Shown piece after piece: positions 54,277 through 62,873 of a stretch of DNA of 64,000 nt; position 1 is the stretch's first letter, and each line of letters opens with the position of its first letter. Origin of the DNA: Clostridium sp. AM22-11AC (lineage in GTDB: Bacteria > Bacillota > Clostridia > Lachnospirales > Lachnospiraceae); assembly GCF_003473545.1 (NCBI RefSeq), contig NZ_QUCM01000018.1, positions 12,765-76,764 of the forward strand. Direction: 5' to 3'. Under the pieces are notes generated by a model. It was not told the DNA's origin. It saw nothing but the letters and a program-made list of their open reading frames with translations, and did no database searches. A program made the translations under genes and the position numbers.

Positions 54277-55280
54277 TATTTATTGTCCTCCTCTCTTAAA
54301 GCTACTACTGCGTCATAGATCTGCTTTGTCATGTCAGACTGGTTTGCGATCTTATTTAACAGAGGCATGCAGCGCTCACGCAGTTCGTTGGTATCCGGAT
54401 AGCAGAACTGGGTTCCGGCTTCTTCGGCATCTTTCTTTGCTACTTCAATATCCTGTTTAAATGTTTCAAATTCTTCTTCAGTGGATTCCTTGATCAGTCT
54501 GTCGAAGATCTCTCTGTCTTCATCACTTAAGGAATTTAAGAATGCGGTACTTGCAAGTACTACGTCAGGATGTACAATGTGACGGGTGTAAGCATAGTAA
54601 GGAGCTACCTCATAATGCTTGAAGTCACGGTAAACCAGCTCACTGTTCTCAGCTGCATCAATAACGCCCTGCTGCAGTGCTGTGTAAACCTCAGACTGTG
54701 CCATAACGCTTCCGTTACCGCCCATCAGTTTTGCCATTTCTACATAGGTCGGGCTGTCATTTACACGAATGATCATACCTTTAAGATCGTCTGCAGAATT
54801 GATCGGTTTCTTTGCATATACATTTCTCTCGCCTGCTGTATAAACAGTCAGTACACGGAATTTGTATTTTTCAGTAGATGCAAACAGATCATCAAATACC
54901 CCGTTTAATGTTGCTTTTTCAAGATGATCGATATTATCATACAGATAAGGTGCACCTACGATCGCAAAGTCAGCGTCATATCCTTCCGGAACGGAACATG
55001 GCACAATTGCCATCTGCAGCGCTCCTGTACGGATAAATTCAGCCATTGCTCCCTGCTCTCCTAATACCCCGTTAGGATAAATGGTTACATGATAACGTCC
55101 GTTTGTTTCCTTCTCAAATTTTTCCCCAAATGCTTTCATGGCACGATACTGCGGATGGTTCTCGTTCTGGTTGAAAGCTACGCGAATCTCTGTCACCTTC
55201 TGTTCGGAAGTACGTCCACAGGCTGTAAGCATACCCATAAGGCAAATAACCCCCACAGCCATTGCCAATTTTTTAAACAT
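54276..55280 (-). CDS. dctP: TRAP transporter substrate-binding lipoprotein (DctP)
   Basis: 334 aa from the ATG at 55280 (AGGAGG 10 nt upstream; no site before the ATG at 55322). A lipoprotein signal ends in LMGMLTACG (Cys near 21). Binding-protein motifs: EIRVAFNQNENHPQYRAMKAFGE, GALQMAIVPC, DLKGMIIRVNDSPTYVEMAKLMGG with the Arg that binds the ligand carboxylate (about 165), and VYTALQQGVIDAAENS. The ligand is therefore an acid; YhcH, reductase and cyclase neighbours suggest a sugar acid or lactone-derived acid. Confidence 0.92.
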   Translation of the reverse strand: MFKKLAMAVGVICLMGMLTACGRTSEQKVTEIRVAFNQNENHPQYRAMKAFGEKFEKETNGRYHVTIYPNGVLGEQGAMAEFIRTGALQMAIVPCSVPEGYDADFAIVGAPYLYDNIDHLEKATLNGVFDDLFASTEKYKFRVLTVYTAGERNVYAKKPINSADDLKGMIIRVNDSPTYVEMAKLMGGNGSVMAQSEVYTALQQGVIDAAENSELVYRDFKHYEVAPYYAYTRHIVHPDVVLASTAFLNSLSDEDREIFDRLIKESTEEEFETFKQDIEVAKKDAEEAGTQFCYPDTNELRERCMPLLNKIANQSDMTKQIYDAVVALREEDNK

Positions 55281-55392
55281 ACCGGTAAATCCTCCTACTG
55301 GTTTTACAAATTGATTTTTCAAATATTTTCTTGCTGTTAACTTGCGTTAACGCATTTTTTAACACTTTTTTTACGGATTTTTCCAATATTAT

Positions 55393-55453
55393 AGCAGTTC
55401 AGCATATTGGCCCGAAAATCGTCTTTCAGGCCAGTATTACATGCTGAGCTGCT
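55393..55453. repeat. AGCAGTTCAGCAT hairpin between yhcH-like and dctP genes
   Basis: AGCAGTTCAGCAT (55393-55405) pairs with ATGCTGAGCTGCT (55441-55453) with one G-T pair, and an inner stem TTGGCC/GGCCAG continues it. It lies inside the operon and has no T run; arms resemble the hairpins at 37704 and 8482. Confidence 0.6.
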
Positions 55454-55525
55454 AAGTTTACTGATCTATAAAATTTTTATATACACAATTATCCTGTACG
55501 CAGCGACACTGCCCCCGTAATATAA

Positions 55526-55990
55526 TTACAGCAGTGCTACGCTTACCTTAACTACAACCTTGCGCAGGTTCATAGCTTCGCCGGAGATAACCTGTGGACG
55601 ATGGATATCGGATGGGAAGAATACACAGAAACATCCCGGACGGGACTCAATGTATCCTTCATCTTCTACAGACTCATAGAAGATCAGGTCTCTTTCCTTA
55701 ATGTGCTCTGCTACTTTGTAGTTTCCGGTGTTCTTGGTAAATCCAAGACGCTCTCTTCCGGATACTAAGAACTGTACATCCAGATATTTCTCATGAGACT
55801 CCGGACGTCTGTCAGCAACATCTTCTGTCATGGCATCAAATACCTGAGCATAGATGTCTTTTCCCTGGATCTCATATACACCAGGTTCCATAGATGCGAA
55901 ATCGTGGCTCTTTAAGTACTCTAATGCAGTCTGGATCGCTGCAGGGTACTTTTCAAAAGAATCACCATTCTTGATAGATGAAAAGATCAT
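55526..55990 (-). CDS. YhcH/YjgK/YiaL family protein
   Basis: 154 aa cupin-like DUF386 protein: KYLDVQFLVSGRERLGF (about 90), ERDLIFYESVEDEGYIESRPGCFCVFFPSDIHRPQV (about 105-140, metal His). E. coli YhcH (NanQ) is a sialic-acid anomerase and YiaL lies with the 2,3-diketo-L-gulonate TRAP transporter YiaMNO; the same pairing with a TRAP transporter here suggests action on a sugar or sugar-acid form. Substrate inferred only. Confidence 0.88.
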   Translation of the reverse strand: MIFSSIKNGDSFEKYPAAIQTALEYLKSHDFASMEPGVYEIQGKDIYAQVFDAMTEDVADRRPESHEKYLDVQFLVSGRERLGFTKNTGNYKVAEHIKERDLIFYESVEDEGYIESRPGCFCVFFPSDIHRPQVISGEAMNLRKVVVKVSVALL

Positions 55991-56037
55991 TTTTTCTCTC
56001 CCTTTATTTTATTTAAAGCCTTTATAAATAAAAGCTT

Positions 56038-56952
56038 TTATTTGTTTCTGCCTTCCATTGCATGTACAAGACGTACAATGCACTCATGGCCCGGAACTTC
56101 CACACCATACTTGTGTGCTGCACGTACTACAGCGCCGCTGATGGTATCAACTTCTGTTCTTCTGCCATCACGCAGGTCTGCACGGATAGAAGTACAGCCG
56201 TTTGGATTGTTGATGGAAGTATTTTTAACTTTTTCACGAACTTTTTCTTCATCGAAATTCAGTCCGGCTGCTGCTGCTGTCTTTACTGTCTCATGGATCA
56301 GCTGGCAGCACAGATCCCACGCATACTCGTTAGCTGCAATGTAGCCCATGTCTACCTGGAGAACACCTGTAAGGGCACTTAAGGAAACATTGGTAAACAG
56401 CTTGTCCCAGATCAGAGTCTGGATGTTTTCATGGATCTTTACATTAAAACCACACTGGTCAAATGCTTCTTTTAACTGAGGAAGGAAACCTTCCTTGTCT
56501 TCTACCAGCATACCAACATTGGTAACACCGGTTCCGCCGCGGCGAACATGTCCCATTCCAAGAACAGCACCATTATCTTCGGTTGTACCGATAACGATAT
56601 GGTCTTCATCAACGAATTCCTTTAACAGATCTTCGTGTCCCGCACCGTTCTGTAAAGTCATCAGGCGGGTGTTTGGTCCGATCAGACCACGGTTACCCTC
56701 TAATGCTGCCCTGGAGAACAGAGCCTTTACAAAGAGGATCACTAAATCTGCCGGTTCCTGTCCTTTCGTGTTGCTGACTGCACCTGGATGATAAGTATGA
56801 GTGGTTCCGTCTTCATCGATCAGAAGACCGTTGTTTGCAACCTGCTCTACTACTTTTTCATTGGTATCTACTAAAAGAACATCATTATGCTGGGAAAGAT
56901 GTCCACCATAGATAGAACCCATTGCTCCTGCACCGATCACTGCAATACGCAT
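56038..56952 (-). CDS. Ketopantoate-reductase-family (ApbA/PanE) oxidoreductase
   Basis: 304 aa from the ATG at 56952 (GGAG 8-9 nt upstream; the frame opens at 56973). Rossmann MRIAVIGAGAMGSIYGGHLS at the N-terminus, TLQNGAGHEDLL (about 95), and the catalytic Lys in LIWDKLFTNVSLSALTG (about 180); the C-terminal ASIRADLRDGRRTEVDTISGAVVRAAHKYGVEVP pattern is family-typical. panB and panC are absent, and it sits in a TRAP/YhcH/cyclase operon, so it probably reduces a different 2-keto acid, perhaps from the transported compound. Confidence 0.88.
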   Translation of the reverse strand: MRIAVIGAGAMGSIYGGHLSQHNDVLLVDTNEKVVEQVANNGLLIDEDGTTHTYHPGAVSNTKGQEPADLVILFVKALFSRAALEGNRGLIGPNTRLMTLQNGAGHEDLLKEFVDEDHIVIGTTEDNGAVLGMGHVRRGGTGVTNVGMLVEDKEGFLPQLKEAFDQCGFNVKIHENIQTLIWDKLFTNVSLSALTGVLQVDMGYIAANEYAWDLCCQLIHETVKTAAAAGLNFDEEKVREKVKNTSINNPNGCTSIRADLRDGRRTEVDTISGAVVRAAHKYGVEVPGHECIVRLVHAMEGRNK

Positions 56953-57012
56953 TTTACTTTCTCCTTTTCCCATTCTTACGTTTAACGTTTACACTGTGCC
57001 TTAAAGCAGATT

Positions 57013-57046
57013 GCGCCCTGCATAAACTCTTCTTATGCGTGGGCGC
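57013..57046. repeat. Intercistronic hairpin between cyclase and reductase genes
   Basis: GCGCCC-TGCATAA and TTATGCG-TGGGCGC form a long stem with a small bulge and a 7-nt loop, 22 nt after the cyclase stop. No T run on the minus strand; possibly an RNA-processing or stability element. Confidence 0.6.
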
Positions 57047-57067
57047 AGTCTTTTAAAAGTCCGGGGT

Positions 57068-57754
57068 TTATTCGGAGAACTCAGCAAGTCCTTCAATTGC
57101 ATATGCACGAACAGGGCTGGAATCCAGTCCAAGGATTGGAAGTGGGGAATAGCTCATGAAGAATACATCCTTCTTAAGCTGCTCTAAGTTTCTTAAAACT
57201 TCCAGGAATACAATGTTCTCTGCCATTAAGATGTCATGGAAAGGCTTAACATCTTCGTTGCAGTTTTCGATGGAAACACCATCACCAAAGCCAACAGCTT
57301 TTACCTTGTGAGCCTTGAACCACTCAGCGCTCTCAGCACCAACTAACAGACGCTGATCCTTGTCAGTGTTGGTATCAGGTGTAAATGGATACAGCTTGTA
57401 GGAAGAGTCGATGATAACGATATCTCCTTCTCTTACCTTTCCAGCTTCACGGTCTAAGTCAGCAGCGGTGATATGTCCACGCTTAGCAACAGTCTCCTTG
57501 AAGTCTACGTATACTGCACGGCCTAAGAAAGTGGTTAAAGGCAGCTCAGCTACAGATGGCCAGTTATCATCATGATGATAAGGGCACTCACAGTGGGTTC
57601 CCAGATGGCTCATCAGATCCATGTTGGTGTGGAAATCCGGGATAGCACCGCCGGTATTGAAGCGGAACAGATGGCATCTTCTGCTCTCTGTCTTTGGATC
57701 CAGGATCTTGGAAAGATCAACAATTCTTAAGTTACCCATTTCATAAACACACAT
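57068..57754 (-). CDS. Cyclase-family metal hydrolase (kynurenine formamidase-like)
   Basis: 228 aa from the ATG at 57754, 8 nt after AAGGAGG; the 49 codons upstream in frame contain the promoter and are not translated. The metal motif reads SHLGTHCECPYHHDD (about residue 55), against the family HxGTHxDxPxH, so Glu takes the place of the Asp. REGDIVIIDSSY, VGAESAEWFKAHKVKAVGFGDGVSIEN and HDILMAENIVFLEVL complete the fold. Family members open amide or lactone bonds (kynurenine formamidase, isatin hydrolase). First gene of the TRAP operon, so it may act on the imported acid or its lactone. Confidence 0.85.
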   Translation of the reverse strand: MCVYEMGNLRIVDLSKILDPKTESRRCHLFRFNTGGAIPDFHTNMDLMSHLGTHCECPYHHDDNWPSVAELPLTTFLGRAVYVDFKETVAKRGHITAADLDREAGKVREGDIVIIDSSYKLYPFTPDTNTDKDQRLLVGAESAEWFKAHKVKAVGFGDGVSIENCNEDVKPFHDILMAENIVFLEVLRNLEQLKKDVFFMSYSPLPILGLDSSPVRAYAIEGLAEFSE

Positions 57755-57814
57755 TTTAGGTTCCTCCTTAAAATTGGTTTTTATTTTCTTTGTTGGCTTT
57801 TTTCTCGCCCATCT

Positions 57815-57850
57815 GTATACCAGTATACCGGTATGTCGGTATACTGTCAA
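57815..57850 (-). promoter_or_regulatory. Promoter of the TRAP/cyclase operon with GTATAC operator
   Basis: On the minus strand TTGACA and TATACT have exactly 17 nt between them (57822-57850). Three GTATAC hexamers (57815, 57823, 57839) fill the -10 region, its downstream edge and the spacer next to the -35, so a bound regulator would compete with RNA polymerase. Confidence 0.7.
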
Positions 57851-58056
57851 GATTTTCAACGAAATAAAAGTCAACAAATTTTTAACGATGTTTTTGTGCA
57901 TTTCTGATAATGCACTTTCTTATACCCTTGTCATATATATACAAAATAGATACTTTCAGTTTACAATAAGTTACTTTTCTATACAAGACTTGATTTGAAA
58001 ATATCCCCTATCCGGCAAAAAAATGGGGAAAATAATAGGAAAATCAATGGTTTTTC

Positions 58057-58093
58057 TTGACAGACATAACACTTTAGCCTTAAGATTGTATAC
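58057..58093 (+). promoter_or_regulatory. Promoter of the GntR regulator with GTATAC site
   Basis: TTGACA (58057) and TAAGAT (58081), 18 nt apart; GTATAC at 58088 falls at the expected start of transcription and matches the hexamers in the divergent promoter. Confidence 0.6.
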
Positions 58094-58131
58094 AGAATTT
58101 GATTTAAATATAAAGGATATGGATACAAGAA

Positions 58132-58803
58132 ATGAAAGAAAAAAGCTTCCTGCAGATGCAGGCCTACGATTCCATTAAAAACGGCATTTTAAACGGCGAA
58201 CTAGAGCCGGGACAGCTCTACTCCGAAACAAAACTGTCCGCAAAAATAGGAATTTCCCGAACCCCTATGCGTGAAGCCCTCCAGTGTTTAAGCCAGGACG
58301 GCTATATCACCATTATACCAAGCAAAGGCTTTATGATCCGTCAGTTAAATGAAAAGGATATGAAAGACAGTATCCAGATCCGCTGCGCTATTGAAGGCTT
58401 CTGTACCACCGTGATCGCATCACAGACAGATACCAAAGAAGGAAAAGAGTTGCTGCGCAGTTTAAAAATGATCCTGGATAACATGGAAGAAGCATTAAAT
58501 TCTGACGCTTTGGAAGATTTCATTTATTATGACCATCAGTTCCATCTGCTTATCGTCAACTATCTCCACAATGATGAATTCAACCAGATCTTCCAGCGCC
58601 TGCTGTACCTGATCCACTTAACCTCTCAGGATGCCCTTTCCACAGAAGGCCGTATCCAGGGAACTGTGGATGAACATCTGGCTTATTATAACGCATTGAA
58701 AGAAGGGGATGGCCAGAAAGCTTACAATATCATGATCGAGCATCTGATGATGCCTCTTAAGGTGCATGAGAAAGTACGGGAAAAGAAAAGTGAAAAGAAA
58801 TAA
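58132..58803 (+). CDS. GntR-family regulator (FadR/FCD type)
   Basis: 223 aa. Winged HTH at residues 8-70 (AYDSIKNGILNGELEPGQLYSETKLSAKIGISRTPMREALQCLSQDGYITIIPSKGFMI) and an FCD effector domain (residues 80-215: DSIQIRCAIEGFCTTVIA, DHQFHLLIVNYLHND, DEHLAYYNALKEGD). FCD domains bind carboxylate ligands through a metal site. Divergent from the TRAP operon and most likely its controller. Confidence 0.92.
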   Translation: MKEKSFLQMQAYDSIKNGILNGELEPGQLYSETKLSAKIGISRTPMREALQCLSQDGYITIIPSKGFMIRQLNEKDMKDSIQIRCAIEGFCTTVIASQTDTKEGKELLRSLKMILDNMEEALNSDALEDFIYYDHQFHLLIVNYLHNDEFNQIFQRLLYLIHLTSQDALSTEGRIQGTVDEHLAYYNALKEGDGQKAYNIMIEHLMMPLKVHEKVREKKSEKK

Positions 58804-58810
58804 TATACGC

Positions 58811-58842
58811 CAAAAGCCGCCTGGATGGGCGGCTTTTTTTGC
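58811..58842 (+). terminator. Terminator of the GntR gene
   Basis: AAAAGCCGCC-TGGAT-GGGCGGCTTTT followed by more T; faces the convergent ribH gene. Confidence 0.88.
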
Positions 58843-58895
58843 GTTCACGATTGTTATTGCCAATCTCATGATCCATATTTTGCATTTTCTGCTTT

Positions 58896-59363
58896 TCAAT
58901 TTTCCAGCTGACGCACCAGGTTTACCATTTCAATAGCACCAAGGGCACAGTCATAGCCTTTATTTCCTGCTTTTGTTCCTGCACGCTCAATGGCCTGTTC
59001 AATATTATCCGTGGTCAGAACTCCAAACATGACCGGAATATCGCTTGTTAAAGACACACTGGCAATGCCTTTAGAAACCTCACTGCACACGTAATCATAA
59101 TGGCTGGTTGCTCCTCTTATAACAGCTCCCAGGCAGATCACTGCATCATATTTTCCGCTTTTTGCCATTTTAGATGCGATCAACGGGATCTCAAAAGCTC
59201 CTGGAACCCATGCAAGATCAATGTCCTCATCTTTTACATCATGGCGCAGCAGGCCGTCTCTGGCACCTGCCACTAATTTTGATACAATAAATTCATTAAA
59301 TCTGGCTGCTACGATTCCTACTTTGATCTCTCTTGCTACTACTTTTCCTTCTAATGTACGCAT
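58896..59363 (-). CDS. ribH: 6,7-Dimethyl-8-ribityllumazine synthase
   Basis: 155 aa, standard length. Penultimate step of riboflavin synthesis. Motifs: [35 protein letters not shown] (about 50), [26 protein letters not shown] (about 75-100, with the catalytic His) and [24 protein letters not shown]. Last gene of ribD-ribE-ribBA-ribH. Confidence 0.97.
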   Translation of the reverse strand: MRTLEGKVVAREIKVGIVAARFNEFIVSKLVAGARDGLLRHDVKDEDIDLAWVPGAFEIPLIASKMAKSGKYDAVICLGAVIRGATSHYDYVCSEVSKGIASVSLTSDIPVMFGVLTTDNIEQAIERAGTKAGNKGYDCALGAIEMVNLVRQLEN

Positions 59364-59402
59364 GATTTTTGTTTCCTTTCGTATATGTATGTTATTTTAA
59401 TA

Positions 59403-60635
59403 TTACTGCAGCATATGACCCATACGGATCTTCTTGGTCTGCAGATAAAAATGATCATATTCTGTTTCCTGCATCTGGATCGGTACCCGCTCTGTGATCT
59501 TAATGCCAAAGGCAGACAGCTGATACACTTTATCCGGGTTATTGGTAAGTAAACGCATGCTTCTTACTCCCAGGTCTCTTAATATCTGGGCGCCGATATA
59601 ATATTCTCTTTCATCTCCCTTAAAACCAAGAGCAAGATTGGCTTCTAAGGTATCCATTCCCTGTTCCTGCAGTTCATAGGCTCTTAATTTATTGATCAGG
59701 CCGATTCCTCTGCCTTCCTGGCGCATATACAACAGGATGCCTCTGCCCTCTTTTTCAATCTGTGTCATAGCTGCAGCAAACTGCTGACCGCAATCGCAGC
59801 GCAGGGAACCGAACACATCTCCAGTAAGGCATTCTGAATGGACTCTGCAAAGCACATCTTCCCCGTTTCCTATATCACCTTTTACCAATGCCACGTGATG
59901 TTCTCCGTTCAGTCGGTTTATATATCCATAAGCTTTAAACACGCCATATTTTGTAGGCATTTTCGTTATAGTCACCCGCTCCACCAGCTGTTCGTGGACT
60001 TTTCTGTACTCCTGAAGATCTTTGATAGTGATAAATTTGATATTCCATTCTTTCGCCAGTTCCTTTAACTGCGGGGTGCGCATCATGGTTCCGTCTTCTT
60101 TCATGATCTCGCAGCAGAGGCCACATTCCTTTAAACCAGCCAGGCGGCACAGATCAACCGTTGCTTCTGTATGTCCATTACGCTCTAAAACACCATTTTT
60201 CTTTGCAAGAAGAGGGAACATATGGCCCGGACGTCTAAAATCTTCCGGTTTTGCATCTTCTGCTACGCAGCGCATGGCAGTGATAGAACGCTCTGCTGCA
60301 GAGATACCGGTTGTAGTATCAACACAGTCAATGGATACGGTAAACGCAGTTTCATGGTTATCTGTATTCTTTGTGACCATCTGAGGAAGCTGCAATTTTT
60401 CCACATAAGCTTCTGACATTGGCATACAGATCAGGCCTTTTCCGTGGACTGCCATGAAATTAATGTTTTCTGTGGTTGCAAATTCTGCCGCACAGATAAA
60501 GTCCCCTTCGTTTTCTCTGTCCGGATCATCTGTAACAAGGATCAGTTTTCCCTGTCTTAAATCTTCCAGTGCTTCCTCTACTGTATTAAATCCATTTTCA
60601 TTAAATCCATTTTCTGTATTCTTCCTCTGATCCAT
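59403..60635 (-). CDS. ribBA: Bifunctional DHBP synthase / GTP cyclohydrolase II
   Basis: 410 aa fusion. N-terminal DHBP synthase (residues ~14-215: [56 protein letters not shown]) and C-terminal GTP cyclohydrolase II (about 220-400) with zinc cysteines in [20 protein letters not shown] and catalytic [32 protein letters not shown] duplicated NENGFN/NGFN at residues 8-17 reflects a short N-terminal repeat. Confidence 0.97.
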   Translation of the reverse strand: MDQRKNTENGFNENGFNTVEEALEDLRQGKLILVTDDPDRENEGDFICAAEFATTENINFMAVHGKGLICMPMSEAYVEKLQLPQMVTKNTDNHETAFTVSIDCVDTTTGISAAERSITAMRCVAEDAKPEDFRRPGHMFPLLAKKNGVLERNGHTEATVDLCRLAGLKECGLCCEIMKEDGTMMRTPQLKELAKEWNIKFITIKDLQEYRKVHEQLVERVTITKMPTKYGVFKAYGYINRLNGEHHVALVKGDIGNGEDVLCRVHSECLTGDVFGSLRCDCGQQFAAAMTQIEKEGRGILLYMRQEGRGIGLINKLRAYELQEQGMDTLEANLALGFKGDEREYYIGAQILRDLGVRSMRLLTNNPDKVYQLSAFGIKITERVPIQMQETEYDHFYLQTKKIRMGHMLQ

Positions 60636-60690
60636 GATATTTCTCCTCTCTTTTTCTCTACGTACTTCGGGATTTTTTAATTCATATCCA

Positions 60691-61362
60691 TTAATACCCG
60701 TATTGCATCAGTTTCTCTCTCGTTATTCCGTGAGTTTTTTTCTCATTTTTATCCACTATTGCTCCGTGAGTATTTTTCTCACATATGAACTTTTCCACAT
60801 ATTTCCCTACAATATCATTTTCCAGATTGACCAGATCTCCTGGTCTCCGCTCTCCTAATGTAGTAGCACTCCTTGTATGGGGTATGGTAGAAACAGAGAA
60901 AGTTGTCTGCGTTACCTTTGCTACTGTAAGGCTGATTCCGTCAATGGCAATCGAACCTTTTTCTACAATATATCGAAGGATCTGTGGCGGTGCTTCTATG
61001 GTGTACCAGATCGCCAGACTGTCTTCTTTTATCTCTGCGATTTTTCCGGTACCGTCAATGTGACCGGATACCATGTGACCTCCAAACCTGCCTCCTGCTG
61101 CCATAGCCCGCTCCAGATTTACACTGCTTCCCGGCTTTAGCATTTTAAGTGCAGTGCGGTTTAATGTTTCATGCATTACATCTGCCTGAAATTCATTTTT
61201 AGAAAATGCTGTAACCGTAAGACAGATCCCGTTTACTGCAATGCTGTCTCCTTTATGGATATCTTCCATGATCTTCTGCGCTTTTATAGTAAGGACTGCC
61301 TGACTGGCGTTTTTCATAATTTTACTGATCGTGCCCTTTTCTTCAATGATCCCCGTAAACAT
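60691..61362 (-). CDS. ribE: Riboflavin synthase alpha subunit
   Basis: 223 aa with two lumazine-binding barrels (residues 1-95 and 96-195), starting [26 protein letters not shown] and [14 protein letters not shown] show the two-fold repeat, and [13 protein letters not shown] is present. The start overlaps the ribD stop by 20 nt. The tail after residue 192 carries an in-frame 12-residue direct repeat (EKNTHG... / EKKTHG...), encoded by 19-nt repeats at 60727-60745 and 60763-60781 that differ by one base. Confidence 0.95.
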   Translation of the reverse strand: MFTGIIEEKGTISKIMKNASQAVLTIKAQKIMEDIHKGDSIAVNGICLTVTAFSKNEFQADVMHETLNRTALKMLKPGSSVNLERAMAAGGRFGGHMVSGHIDGTGKIAEIKEDSLAIWYTIEAPPQILRYIVEKGSIAIDGISLTVAKVTQTTFSVSTIPHTRSATTLGERRPGDLVNLENDIVGKYVEKFICEKNTHGAIVDKNEKKTHGITREKLMQYGY

Positions 61363-62470
61363 TTCTCTCCACCTCTCCTTCTATCAGCAGGTCCTCTCCC
61401 AGAACTCTGACCTTTTTATGTTTGATCAGAAATGCCTGATCCGGTTCTTCTACGCCTCTTCCTTCTACGGGAGTCTTGGCCGTTGTTCCCCCAAAAAGCT
61501 TTGGCGCTATATATGCCTGTACTTTCTGAACGATCCCCGCTTCTAATGCCGCCCAGTTAAGAGTACCGCCGCCCTCTAACAGAACGCTGTCTATCTTCTC
61601 TTTCCCCAACAGCTCCATAAGATGCTGCAGATCAATATGGCCCATTTTCTTCTCTGTTAAAAGTATTTTGCAGCCCGCCTCTTTATAAGGCCTTTGCAGT
61701 TCTTCATCTGATACACAGCAGGCAATGATAGTAGGAATATCCTTTGCGGTTTTTACGATCTTCGAGGTCACAGGCGTCTTTAAATGAGTATCGCAGATAA
61801 TACGGATGGGATCTCTGCCTCCTTCTATGCGGCAGTTAAGCATAGGATCATCTGCCAGTACCGTACCGATCCCCACCATGATCCCAGTATTTTTCTTTCG
61901 CTGTTCATGTACATGATGCCTGGCTTCTTCCCCGGTCACCCATCTGGAAGCACCGGTATAAGCGGCGATCTTTCCATCCATAGTCATGGCGTATTTCATG
62001 GTCACATAAGGGCGGCCAGTCTGGATGTAATGGAAAAATACCGGATTTAATCCGTCGCATTCTTCCTTCAACACATGTTCTGTTACCTGTATTCCATGAT
62101 CCTTTAAAATCCGGATTCCTTTTCCACCCACCAATGGATTGGGATCCCCGGAACCGGTCACTACCCGGCTGATACCTGCTTCTATGATGGCATCTGTGCA
62201 TGGTGGCTGCTTTCCGTGATGACAGCAGGGTTCCAACGTTACATAGATCGTGGCGCCTTCTGGAGACTGGCTGCAGGAAGCCAACGCATTCCGCTCCGCG
62301 TGAGGTTCTCCATATTTTTCATGGTATCCCTGACCAATAATACAGCCATCTTTTACGATCACTGCCCCAACTACCGGATTTGGCGCTGTATAGCCGTACC
62401 CCTTCTTCGCCAGCTCAATGGCTACGGACATATATTTTTCGTCTTCACTGTAATTCTCTGTTTTTTTCAA
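61343..62470 (-). CDS. ribD: Riboflavin biosynthesis deaminase/reductase RibD
   Basis: 375 aa, beginning with TTG at 62470, which stands 8 nt after GAGGAGG and fits the family N-terminus. Residues 1-145 are the deaminase with zinc ligands HAE (about 55) and PCCHHGKQPPC (about 83-92); residues 150-365 are the reductase (RPYVTMKYAMTMDGKIAAYTGASRWVTG, LLEGGGTLNW). First gene after the FMN riboswitch. The unusual TTG start probably lowers its translation. Confidence 0.96.
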   Translation of the reverse strand: MKKTENYSEDEKYMSVAIELAKKGYGYTAPNPVVGAVIVKDGCIIGQGYHEKYGEPHAERNALASCSQSPEGATIYVTLEPCCHHGKQPPCTDAIIEAGISRVVTGSGDPNPLVGGKGIRILKDHGIQVTEHVLKEECDGLNPVFFHYIQTGRPYVTMKYAMTMDGKIAAYTGASRWVTGEEARHHVHEQRKKNTGIMVGIGTVLADDPMLNCRIEGGRDPIRIICDTHLKTPVTSKIVKTAKDIPTIIACCVSDEELQRPYKEAGCKILLTEKKMGHIDLQHLMELLGKEKIDSVLLEGGGTLNWAALEAGIVQKVQAYIAPKLFGGTTAKTPVEGRGVEEPDQAFLIKHKKVRVLGEDLLIEGEVERNVYGDH

Positions 62471-62550
62471 ACTTTCGCCTCCTCGTTTTCTTTCAGGAAC
62501 GCCTAATCCGTTGACACATCTCTAATGCATCCCGCAATATGCATGGCATC

Positions 62551-62593
62551 AAAAAACGCCCTGGATCCTATCGTATTCTCCAGAGCGTTTTGT
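62551..62593 (-). terminator. Second terminator in the rib leader
   Basis: On the minus strand AAAACGCTCTGGA and TCCAGGGCGTTTT pair and are followed by TTTTTTGATG, about 80 nt before ribD. Confidence 0.8.
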
Positions 62594-62641
62594 AAAAAAT
62601 GGGAAATTCATGATAATTTTTAAATAACTCAAACACTGCCT

Positions 62642-62681
62642 AAAAATCAAAAAGCCCTGAAACAATTACTGTTTCAGAGCT
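62642..62681 (-). terminator. First terminator in the rib leader (riboswitch platform)
   Basis: On the minus strand AGCTCTGAAACAG pairs with TTGTTTCAGGGCT, followed by TTTTGATTTTT, about 55 nt after the riboswitch aptamer. Confidence 0.82.
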
Positions 62682-62735
62682 GATGTTCAACAAATATCTG
62701 ATGCTATATCTTACTATATCATCTATCCTGTTCTC

Positions 62736-62845
62736 TATCTTCTTTCATCCAGACTGTACTGTCGGCCTCGGAATTTCACCGAATCATACCTTGCGGCTCG
62801 TGGGCTATACCACCGGTGGGGATTCACACCCCGCCCTGAAGATCT
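62736..62845 (-). ncRNA. FMN riboswitch (RFN element)
   Basis: Read on the minus strand it has the RFN landmarks in order: TTCAGGGCGGGGTGTGAATC, CCCACCGGTGGTATAGCCCAC, GAGCCGCAAGG, GATTCGGTGAAATTCCGAGG and CCGACAGTACAGTCTGGATG, with the final GGATGAAAGAAG. FMN binding is known to end transcription or block translation of rib genes. It lies downstream of mmuM and upstream of ribD and accounts, with two terminators, for the gene-free stretch 62471-62873. Confidence 0.95.
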
Positions 62846-62873
62846 TATTCACTTGTTAGTTGTAACTATAATA

